7,130 nucleotides of DNA, taken from NCBI GenBank assembly GCA_947177675.1, contig CAMWVK010000075.1, forward strand, positions 1 through 7,130, given 5' to 3'. Positions 1 through 7,130 of the stretch are shown piece after piece. Under the pieces are notes generated by a model that worked only from the letters and a program-made list of their open reading frames with translations, was not told the origin of the DNA and searched no databases. Made by a program: the position numbers and the translations under genes. Every line of letters begins with the position of its first letter. The stretch's first letter is position 1. Source of the DNA: an uncultured Mucispirillum sp. Lineage in GTDB: Bacteria; Chrysiogenota; Deferribacteres; Deferribacterales; Mucispirillaceae.

Positions 1-487
1 TAAATATTTAAATTTTTCTTACTTAAACAAAGGCTTGACTTAGGAGATACAGCACCAGTTGCAATTAAGCATTTTTCAAATTTATAAGAAACTACTGAAT
101 TATCAGGTAAAGTAATATCAAGCATATTACTATCAGTAAAGCAGGCTGTTCCTTCAATATATTCTGCCTGCGAATCTTCTATCACTTCTATAAACTGCTT
201 TTTTGCCTTATTCAAATTGCTGTCTACATTTTTTTTTACTCGTTTAAAATCAAGAGCCACATTAGCAACATCATCTTCAATAAAAGAATCTTTTATGATT
301 CTAAACTTTTCAAACATTTTAGAAAGTCCAACAAGTGATTCAGAAATAATATTATTAGTAGAGCAGTATGAACCACCTAAAACTTTACCAACTATAACAA
401 TTTTTTTGCCACTTTTCGAAAGAATATTAGCGGCACAGACTCCCGCAGGGCCTGCACCGATAATAATATAATCTGTTGATTTAACCA

Positions 488-488
<1 letters not shown>
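1..488 (-). CDS. FAD-dependent pyridine nucleotide oxidoreductase, lipoamide-dehydrogenase-like, N-terminal part (3' end outside window)
   Basis: The reading frame is open from an ATG at 488 to the left edge, giving 162 complete codons of a family usually about 450-480 residues long. The N-terminus carries the FAD-binding dinucleotide fold: GAGPAG at residues 11-16 after a hydrophobic strand. The second conserved site of the family, ATGAVSP, is at 143-149. The region that in lipoamide dehydrogenase, mercuric reductase and glutathione reductase holds the redox-active CxxxxC pair aligns with GGSYCSTNNIISESL (38-52). Here the first Cys position is Tyr41 (with a Cys one residue later) and the second is Asn46, so the disulfide is absent. 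The acidic residue that usually ends the second beta strand and binds the FAD ribose is Gly34. Soluble transhydrogenase SthA is a known relative that also lacks the pair. The ATG overlaps the ahcY stop by one base (TAATG), with a modest AGG six bases upstream. The family is secure; the substrate is unknown. Confidence 0.85.
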
Positions 489-2904
<2,416 letters not shown>

Positions 2905-2937
2905 TAATCTTATACACTCCTTTATAGTGTTATATCT

Positions 2938-3156
2938 TTATTGATAAGAAGCAATTATTTGCTCCATTCTATCTTTACCAAGTAATTTTCTTCTTTTAAT
3001 CTCTTTGATTTTTGTTTCAACTTCAGGTGGAAAATATTTTAAGCTGTATAAAGCCTCTAAATCCTGCTCAAAGCGGATATGTTCATCAAAAAGTTTTTTA
3101 AATTCAGTATTTTCTTTACTAATAAGCTCATACAGCTCAAACTTATCTTCTGTCAT
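2938..3156 (-). CDS. Small YdcH/DUF465 family protein
   Basis: This is a 72-residue, highly charged, probably all-helical protein. It has the DUF465 pattern: an N-terminal helix ending FKKLFDEHIRFEQDL (19-33), a short link with PP at 43-44, then a basic/acidic helix KIKEIKRRKLLGKDRMEQII (49-68) matching the family's LKKxKLxxKDE-type second helix. This suggests an antiparallel helical hairpin. The family has no established biochemical role and none is assigned here. Two starts are possible. An upstream ATG at 3174 would add six residues and overlap the rimI stop as ATGA, but has no ribosome binding site. The ATG at 3156 has AGGAG eight bases upstream and gives a typical family N-terminus, so it is preferred. 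The gene lies between rimI and metK in the same orientation. Confidence 0.85.
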   Translation of the reverse strand: MTEDKFELYELISKENTEFKKLFDEHIRFEQDLEALYSLKYFPPEVETKIKEIKRRKLLGKDRMEQIIASYQ

Positions 3157-3164
3157 ATTTGCAA

Positions 3165-3169
3165 CTCCT
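3165..3169 (-). promoter_or_regulatory. Ribosome binding site AGGAG that decides the DUF465 gene start
   Basis: AGGAG on the minus strand sits eight bases before the ATG at 3156 and just after the rimI stop codon. No comparable site precedes the alternative ATG at 3174, which lies upstream of this AGGAG. This supports the shorter protein. Confidence 0.75.
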
Positions 3170-3170
3170 G

Positions 3171-3602
3171 TCATTTTTTATTTGGAGATAAAATCATTCT
3201 AAAAGCATTTTTACCATCTCCATAGTAATTTGTTATGGTTGAAGTTATTTCAAAACCAAAGCTTTTATACATTTGTATTGCACTACTATTTTCACATGCA
3301 ACTTCTAAGTGCCATAAAACATTTTCGTCATAAAACATTTTCACATTGGCAAAAAGGGCTCTGCCTATCCCCTGCCTTCGACAGCCTTCATCAACTGCAA
3401 TAGTAATCAATTCTGCTTCACAACCTAAAAGCCATGTAATAATATATGCTACAACTTTTTTATCTACTTCATATACATAAATACTGGCATAATCTTTATA
3501 AAACTCTACTTCTATTGAAGCCTTTTCCCATGGAGTTTCAAAAGATGATACTTCTATATTATATATATCATCTAAATCTTCAAGAGATGCTTTTCTTATC
3601 AA
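3171..3602 (-). CDS. rimI: GNAT-family N-acetyltransferase, RimI-like (ribosomal protein alanine acetyltransferase)
   Basis: A 143-residue single-domain GNAT protein of the usual RimI length. RimI transfers acetyl from acetyl-CoA to the N-terminal alanine of ribosomal protein S18, and homologues can acetylate other N-termini. It opens with IRKASLEDLDDIYNIE, the typical first strand and helix. The acetyl-CoA pyrophosphate loop RRQGIGRA is at 75-82. LEVACENSSAIQMYKSFGF (99-117) contains Glu100 and Tyr112, at the positions of the E. coli catalytic Glu103 and Tyr115. The TNYYGDGKNAFRMIL end matches RimI's YY...AxxM tail. The start is TTG: an in-frame TGA lies eight codons upstream with no ATG or GTG between, and TTG places the conserved IRKA segment correctly. 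The Shine-Dalgarno signal is weak and the first 23 bases overlap tsaB, so translational coupling is likely. RimI is often found beside TsaB. The fold is certain; the exact protein substrate is inferred. Confidence 0.92.
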   Translation of the reverse strand: MIRKASLEDLDDIYNIEVSSFETPWEKASIEVEFYKDYASIYVYEVDKKVVAYIITWLLGCEAELITIAVDEGCRRQGIGRALFANVKMFYDENVLWHLEVACENSSAIQMYKSFGFEITSTITNYYGDGKNAFRMILSPNKK

Positions 3603-4167
3603 GATTAATCTCTGCTTCTGATTTTCTCAAGTATATTGGCAAACACTCTGCACGAAAATCCCACAATTTACCACTCTGCACTGCAAACATTAAGTTGGGG
3701 AAGTATGCTCTGCCATTATTTATAAGAGTATAATCACTAATATTATCAATGATTTCTTCTAAATAATATGGAGAAAACACATTATTAATAAAATCATAAT
3801 CCCTGACTGCATAACAGTCACCTTTTAAAAGTGATGCTGTTTTTAATGTATCTCTGCATGAAACTACTGCTTCCACATCAAGAGAAGATATACCATAGGC
3901 TTTTTTATTTGAGCCAGATGATAATCCCAATATTAAAGCTACCCCAATTCTTACACCAGTAAAAGAACCAGGACCAATGCCTGTATAAAATTCATCAATA
4001 TCATCAATAGTTAATGATATTGATTGCAAAATATTATTAATCTGTTCCAACAGTAACTCACTCATTTTCTTACCTGCATATATAAGCTGGCTTGCAAGGA
4101 TATTATTATCACGAGCAACAACTATAACAAGGTAATCGCTGGATGTATCTACTAACAATCGTGTCAT
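3580..4167 (-). CDS. tsaB: tRNA threonylcarbamoyladenosine biosynthesis protein TsaB
   Basis: TsaB is the non-catalytic ASKHA-fold partner of TsaD. With TsaE they move the threonylcarbamoyl group onto A37 of ANN-decoding tRNAs. With the ATG at 4167 the protein has 195 residues, somewhat shorter than common TsaB (about 220-240). It begins MTRLLVDTSSDY, matching the family start. KKMSELLLEQI at 33-43 lines up with the usual HSExLLP segment, with Met35 replacing His. The hallmark GPGSFTGVRIG is at 65-75, and the end has the PxYLR segment (PIYLRKSEAE). A GTG at 4185 would add six residues, but neither start has a Shine-Dalgarno sequence and the longer N-terminus is unlike the family. A promoter directly upstream predicts transcription beginning at this ATG. 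The gene overlaps rimI by 23 bases; tsaD and tsaE are not in the window. Confidence 0.93.
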   Translation of the reverse strand: MTRLLVDTSSDYLVIVVARDNNILASQLIYAGKKMSELLLEQINNILQSISLTIDDIDEFYTGIGPGSFTGVRIGVALILGLSSGSNKKAYGISSLDVEAVVSCRDTLKTASLLKGDCYAVRDYDFINNVFSPYYLEEIIDNISDYTLINNGRAYFPNLMFAVQSGKLWDFRAECLPIYLRKSEAEINLDKKSIS

Positions 4168-4173
4168 ACTTTT

Positions 4174-4203
4174 AATATATACCACTTTGTTTCAATAAGT
4201 CAA
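4174..4203 (-). promoter_or_regulatory. Candidate sigma-70 promoter for tsaB
   Basis: On the minus strand TTGACT (4203-4198, five of six consensus bases) is followed after 18 bases by TATATT (4179-4174, five of six). Shifting the -10 to TATATA (4181-4176) gives a 16-base spacer. The expected transcription start, seven bases past TATATT, is 4167, the first base of the tsaB ATG. The element occupies the 53-bp gap between the hydrolase and tsaB genes, the largest gap within the minus-strand cluster. Prediction from sequence only. Confidence 0.55.
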
Positions 4204-4220
4204 GGTTGATAATAATATTT

Positions 4221-4844
4221 TTAAACATGGACAAACGGATTGCATTCTTTTTCATGTTTAATAGATGTATGAAATCCATGACCTGGCAACACCATAGTAT
4301 CATCAGGCAGAATATACAGTTTATTTCTAATAGATTTTTCTAATTCAGACTGTGAGCCTGATGGAAAATCTGTTCTACCAACAGATTCAAGAAATAATGT
4401 ATCGCCACTGATTAAAAACTTATCTTCTTCTGCATAAAAACATACACTGCCTGCAGAATGACCTGGTGTATGGATTACTTTTAATTCTGTATCATTAAAA
4501 GATATAATATCATTATCATTAAAGAACTCATCAATTTTTGGAATTTTTACAGGCATAAGCCCATAACTTGCTGCACTTTTATTGGCAGACTTAAGCATTA
4601 ATAAATCATCTTTATGACACATAACCTTTGCATTATAATATCCTTTTAAATCACTTACTGCTCCCACATGGTCAAAATGGCAGTGTGTTAAAAGAATCAT
4701 ATTTACTAATAAGTTTTTATTTTCAATATATGCTTTTATATGTTCATAATCACTGCCTGGATCAAATACAATACATTCTTTTTCATTATGATAAATATAG
4801 CAGTTTTCTGCTAAAAGTTTTAATGTAAGCCTTTCTATCTGCAT
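4221..4844 (-). CDS. Metallo-beta-lactamase-fold hydrolase, glyoxalase II-like
   Basis: A 207-residue single-domain cytosolic hydrolase of the YcbL/GloB-like group. The binuclear metal ligands are all visible: THCHFDH at 53-59 (the family's HxHxDH), His129 in HTPGHSAGS, Asp148 in SGDTLF, and His189 in LPGHG. The segments FDPGSD (27-32) and VGRTDFPSG (155-163), and the tail GHGFHTSIKHEKECNPFV, are typical of the short glyoxalase II-like proteins. The roughly 50-residue C-terminal helical domain of true glutathione-binding GloB is absent. The activity is therefore probably hydrolysis of a thioester or related ester, but hydroxyacylglutathione as substrate is not shown. The ATG lies two bases after the dtd stop with an AGAGG overlapping the end of dtd, so the two genes are co-transcribed and probably coupled. 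Confidence 0.9.
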   Translation of the reverse strand: MQIERLTLKLLAENCYIYHNEKECIVFDPGSDYEHIKAYIENKNLLVNMILLTHCHFDHVGAVSDLKGYYNAKVMCHKDDLLMLKSANKSAASYGLMPVKIPKIDEFFNDNDIISFNDTELKVIHTPGHSAGSVCFYAEEDKFLISGDTLFLESVGRTDFPSGSQSELEKSIRNKLYILPDDTMVLPGHGFHTSIKHEKECNPFVHV

Positions 4845-4846
4845 AA

Positions 4847-5287
4847 CTACCTCTTAATAATCATTGTAACTGGACCGTCATTTATCAAAGATACTTTCAT
4901 ATCTGCACCAAAAATGCCACAAGCTGTATTACCTCTTATTTTAGACGAAACATCATCTATAAACTTATTATACATTTCTTTTGCAATATCTGGCTTTGCT
5001 GCACCTGTAAAATCAGGTCTTCTTCCTTTTGAGCAGTTACCAGCAAGAGTAAACTGGCTTATTATAAGCACATCACCATTTATATCCTGCAGACTTTTGC
5101 TCATTTTACCATTATCGTCCTCAAAAATTCTTAAATTAAGTACTTTTTCAGAAATATATGTAATTTTATCTTCAGTATCTTCATTTTCTACACAAAAAAA
5201 CACTAATAAACCACTGCCAATACTGCCTTTTATTTCACCATCAACTTTAACTGATGCTTCATAAACTCTTTGAACCACTGCTATCAT
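4847..5287 (-). CDS. dtd: D-aminoacyl-tRNA deacylase
   Basis: Dtd hydrolyses D-amino acids (and glycine mischarged on tRNA-Ala) from tRNA, keeping them out of protein synthesis; it is a cytosolic dimer. The 146 residues are the standard length. The N-terminus MIAVVQRVYEASVKVDGE is typical. SQFTLAGNCSKGRRPDF (77-93) carries the SQxT motif, and GIFGADMKVSLINDGPVT (124-141) carries the Gly-cisPro pair at 138-139 that enforces chiral selection by rejecting L-aminoacyl groups. An upstream in-frame ATG at 5392 would add 35 residues lying wholly inside murJ and unlike the family. The ATG at 5287 is chosen because it gives the conserved start, has AAGG eight bases upstream and forms an ATGA overlap with the murJ stop. 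Confidence 0.96.
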   Translation of the reverse strand: MIAVVQRVYEASVKVDGEIKGSIGSGLLVFFCVENEDTEDKITYISEKVLNLRIFEDDNGKMSKSLQDINGDVLIISQFTLAGNCSKGRRPDFTGAAKPDIAKEMYNKFIDDVSSKIRGNTACGIFGADMKVSLINDGPVTMIIKR

Positions 5288-6798
5288 TTTAATAACCTTA
5301 ATATATTTATTTTCATTAATTTTAAAGCTGCAAAATATACTATAATACATACAATAATATTTATAAGCACATATATTCCTGCATACTGACACAAAACTAA
5401 AACTACACCCATTAAAATATTAGCAAATAATACCCTTACTAATATTTGTGCATTATTTTTTATATCAAATTTAAAATCTTTTATATGATAAAATAATAGT
5501 AACGAATTAACTATAGCAGCTAAAGCACCAGCTAAAGCAATACCTGCATGAGCTAAAAACTGCATTAAAATAAGGCTTAACATTACATTTGCTAAAAATG
5601 CAAAAAATGCACATTTTACAGGTGTTTTTGTATTTTTTTCTGAGTGAAAAACTCTTGTTAATAAATTAGCAAGAGAAAAAAATATAAGCCCTGATGCATA
5701 CATTTTTAATGCAATAGAAGTTTTAACAACTGATTCATCAGAAAAAGCACTTGTTCTGTGCAGGAAAAATGATGATAAATCTTGAAAAACAAACCTTATA
5801 AGCTCTGTGGAAAGTCCAATTAGACCTATAGTTGCAGGAATAATTATAACAAAAAGAGATAAAAAGGCTTTATTAATAATTTTATTGCGTCTTTCTATAT
5901 CATTATCAGCTCTAGCTTTTGAAAGCTCTGTAAGGCTTACAACTCCAAGTGTTACAGAAAATACACCAAGTGGAAATTGGAAAAGCCTGCTTGCATAAAA
6001 AAGCCATGAAATAGAGCCTTGAGCAAGATATGATGTTAATATTCTACCTATTACAAAGTTAAGCTGGCTTATACTTACACCAGCTAAAGATGGCACAAGC
6101 AAAAGATAAGTTTTTTTCACATCTTCATCAAATATTCTAGAAAACTTTGGTCTGTATCCATAATAAACAGCAACAATATATACTATTATAAGCTGTAATA
6201 TACCACCAGCAATTACACCATAAGCAAGATATTTAATATCTTTTGAGTTATGATATGCTGCCCATGCACCAAGTATCATACATATATTAAAAAGTGCACT
6301 TGATGCATAAGATATAAAGTAGCTTCTATTTATATTTAAAAAACCAGAAAACATACCAATAATACATATTAATATAAGAAAAGGCATCATAATATGAATA
6401 AGGTCTGCCCCCATAGACATTAATGCTGCATCAGAAAGATAGTCTTTACCTCTTAAAAATATTTTTAATACAAAATCTGCAAAAACCATTATTATAATAC
6501 TGATAATAGTAACAAAAAATGTCTGCATTATAATTATTTGAGTAAGGTATAAATTTTGGGCAGGTCTACCACCCTTTTTATATTTTTCAGCCAAAAAAGG
6601 CATAAATGCTGAAGACATTGCACCTTCAACAAAAAATTCTCTAAATAAATTAGGTATAGCCAAAGCAACAAAAAATACATCTGTTACTGCTGTTGCACCA
6701 AATACAACACCTATTGCCACATCTCGCACTAGACCAAAAACACGGCTTATTAATACACCAGCTCCTGAACGTATAAAACTAAATATAAAATTTGTCAT
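5284..6798 (-). CDS. murJ: Lipid II flippase MurJ (MviN family)
   Basis: MurJ moves the peptidoglycan precursor lipid II across the inner membrane. The 504 residues are almost entirely hydrophobic segments, consistent with the 14-helix MOP-superfamily fold. The N-terminal signature SRVFGLVRDV (18-27), then TDVFFVALAIPNLFREFFVEGAMSSAF (39-65), is unmistakable. Arg19, Arg25, Asp40 and Arg53 occupy the positions of the functionally important E. coli residues Arg18, Arg24, Asp39 and Arg52. YASRLFQFPLGVF (268-280) contains Arg271, equivalent to E. coli Arg270; the preceding residue is Ser where E. coli has Asp. The start ATG has AAAGGA five bases upstream. It is the first gene of the minus-strand cluster, divergent from the IHF-like gene, and its stop overlaps dtd by ATGA. 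Confidence 0.96.
   Translation of the reverse strand: MTNFIFSFIRSGAGVLISRVFGLVRDVAIGVVFGATAVTDVFFVALAIPNLFREFFVEGAMSSAFMPFLAEKYKKGGRPAQNLYLTQIIIMQTFFVTIISIIIMVFADFVLKIFLRGKDYLSDAALMSMGADLIHIMMPFLILICIIGMFSGFLNINRSYFISYASSALFNICMILGAWAAYHNSKDIKYLAYGVIAGGILQLIIVYIVAVYYGYRPKFSRIFDEDVKKTYLLLVPSLAGVSISQLNFVIGRILTSYLAQGSISWLFYASRLFQFPLGVFSVTLGVVSLTELSKARADNDIERRNKIINKAFLSLFVIIIPATIGLIGLSTELIRFVFQDLSSFFLHRTSAFSDESVVKTSIALKMYASGLIFFSLANLLTRVFHSEKNTKTPVKCAFFAFLANVMLSLILMQFLAHAGIALAGALAAIVNSLLLFYHIKDFKFDIKNNAQILVRVLFANILMGVVLVLCQYAGIYVLINIIVCIIVYFAALKLMKINILRLLK
5296..5299 (-). promoter_or_regulatory. Ribosome binding site AAGG that fixes the dtd start
   Basis: AAGG on the minus strand, within the last codons of murJ, is eight bases from the ATG at 5287. 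It supports translation from there and not from the upstream in-frame ATG at 5392. Confidence 0.6.
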
Positions 6799-6832
6799 AA
6801 AAATCCTTTAATATTACTTTACTTTTGCTAAT

Positions 6833-6861
6833 CTGTCAGTTATATTTGAATTAGGGATAAA
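6833..6861 (+). promoter_or_regulatory. Weak candidate promoter for the IHF-like gene
   Basis: CTGTCA (6833-6838) and GATAAA (6856-6861) each match four of six consensus bases, with a 17-base spacer. The predicted start near 6868 leaves a leader of about 18 bases with GGGGGA at 6875-6880 as ribosome binding site. The candidate overlaps the murJ promoter on the opposite strand, so the two would compete. The match is modest in AT-rich DNA. Confidence 0.3.
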
Positions 6862-6867
6862 AGTAAA
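6839..6867 (-). promoter_or_regulatory. Candidate promoter for the murJ-led cluster
   Basis: On the minus strand TTTACT (6867-6862, four of six consensus bases) and TATAAC (6844-6839, five of six) are separated by exactly 17 bases. The expected start near 6832 would give a leader of about 34 bases before murJ, holding its AAAGGA ribosome binding site. The -35 overlaps the right arm of the inverted repeat at 6817-6868. Prediction from sequence only. Confidence 0.45.
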
Positions 6868-6885
6868 GCAAAATGGGGGATTATT

Positions 6886-7130
6886 ATGACAAAATCTGAA
6901 TTAATTGAAGCTATTGTTGACAAACATCCTAACATCACTAAGAAACATATTGAATTTATCATTAATTCTGTATTTAATTCTATTAAAGAATCTCTACAAA
7001 AAGGTGAAAAAGTAGAAATCAGAGGCTTTGGAAGTTTTAAAATTAGAGAAAAAACTTCAAAAGTTGGCAGAAACCCAAAAACAGGTACAAAAGTTACCGT
7101 TCCTGATAAAAAAGTGCCATACTTTAAACC
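6886..7130 (+). CDS. ihfB: HU/IHF family DNA-bending protein, IHF-beta-like (3' end outside window)
   Basis: The ATG at 6886 opens 81 complete codons that run off the right edge; the family is about 90-100 residues, so only the tail is missing. HU/IHF proteins are dimeric nucleoid proteins that bend DNA by inserting a proline at the tip of each beta arm. MTKSELIEAI at the N-terminus, VEIRGFGSFKIRE (43-55), the arm motif GRNPKTG (61-67, with the intercalating Pro64) and VPYFKP (77-82, last codon cut) are all present. MTKSELIE, EIRGFGSF and the VPxFKP end resemble E. coli IHF-beta more than HU. Without the C-terminus and a search, a generic HU-type assignment remains possible. GGGGGA five bases upstream serves as the ribosome binding site. 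It is transcribed away from murJ. Confidence 0.93.
   Translation, partial: MTKSELIEAIVDKHPNITKKHIEFIINSVFNSIKESLQKGEKVEIRGFGSFKIREKTSKVGRNPKTGTKVTVPDKKVPYFK

Larger units (their letters stand above)
6817..6868. repeat. Perfect 10-bp inverted repeat in the divergent murJ/IHF-like intergenic region
   Basis: CTTTACTTTT at 6817-6826 is repeated in inverted orientation as AAAAGTAAAG at 6859-6868. The arms are separated by 32 bases, and their centres are 42 bases apart, close to four helical turns. The arms flank the predicted murJ start and -10, and the right arm overlaps both candidate promoters. A 32-base loop makes an RNA terminator unlikely; a protein-binding operator is the more natural reading but is inference. 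Confidence 0.6.

Noticed and set aside
217..471. Plus-strand 84-codon open frame
   Set aside because: It is antisense to the oxidoreductase N-terminus, which shows clear FAD motifs on the other strand, and has no recognisable product.
2905..2937. SAM riboswitch or dedicated metK promoter in the gap upstream of metK
   Set aside because: The gap is only 33 bases, too short for a SAM aptamer. The TATAAC and TATAAA stretches there have no acceptable -35 at 16-18 bases.
4168..4185. GTG start of tsaB at 4185
   Set aside because: It adds six residues not seen in the family, has no ribosome binding site, and overlaps the predicted -10 region.
4204..4220. Terminator after the hydrolase gene
   Set aside because: No GC-rich stem followed by a T run is visible on the minus strand; the sequence reads straight into the tsaB promoter.
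4914..5264. Plus-strand 116-codon open frame opposite dtd
   Set aside because: It lies entirely within conserved dtd coding sequence and its translation resembles no family. The plus-strand frames at 3005-3202, 3446-3733, 4628-4828 and 5807-5998 are rejected on the same grounds.
5288..5392. 35-residue N-terminal extension of Dtd
   Set aside because: It overlaps murJ coding sequence, is unlike any Dtd start, and the ATG at 5287 has a ribosome binding site and matches the family N-terminus.

Overview
The window is an AT-rich stretch of bacterial chromosome with almost no non-coding DNA. It carries nine tightly packed genes on the minus strand, running from about 6798 down to the left edge, and one divergent gene entering from the right on the plus strand. 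All are recognisable housekeeping families. I see no insertion sequence, phage gene, CRISPR array, RNA gene or convincing terminator. The short AhcY, a YdcH/DUF465 protein and an IHF-beta-like protein, together with low G+C, suggest a low-GC Gram-negative-type bacterium. Deferribacterota (for example a Mucispirillum-like organism) is a plausible but unproven placement.

Right side: an 87-bp divergent intergenic region (6799-6885) separates the IHF-beta-like gene (plus strand, cut by the window end) from murJ (lipid II flippase, minus strand). It holds candidate promoters for both directions and a perfect 10-bp inverted repeat with arm centres 42 bp apart. murJ is followed by dtd (D-aminoacyl-tRNA deacylase, ATGA overlap) and a glyoxalase-II-like metallo-beta-lactamase-fold hydrolase (2-bp gap).

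Middle: a 53-bp gap upstream of the tsaB ATG holds a strong-looking promoter whose predicted start point falls on the A of that ATG, so tsaB may be translated from a leaderless mRNA. tsaB (t6A tRNA modification) overlaps rimI (N-acetyltransferase, TTG start), and rimI is followed by a small DUF465 gene.

Left side: metK makes S-adenosylmethionine and ahcY removes the S-adenosylhomocysteine left after methyl transfer, so the two sit side by side as the core of the activated methyl cycle. ahcY overlaps by one base a partial FAD-dependent pyridine-nucleotide oxidoreductase whose usual redox-active cysteine pair is missing. That gene runs off the left edge.

The probable layout is one continuous minus-strand operon, murJ-dtd-hydrolase-tsaB-rimI-DUF465-metK-ahcY-oxidoreductase, with an internal promoter before tsaB. 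Nothing here looks like a new multi-gene system. The most interesting points are the degenerate oxidoreductase, the possible leaderless tsaB transcript and the symmetric element between murJ and the IHF-like gene.
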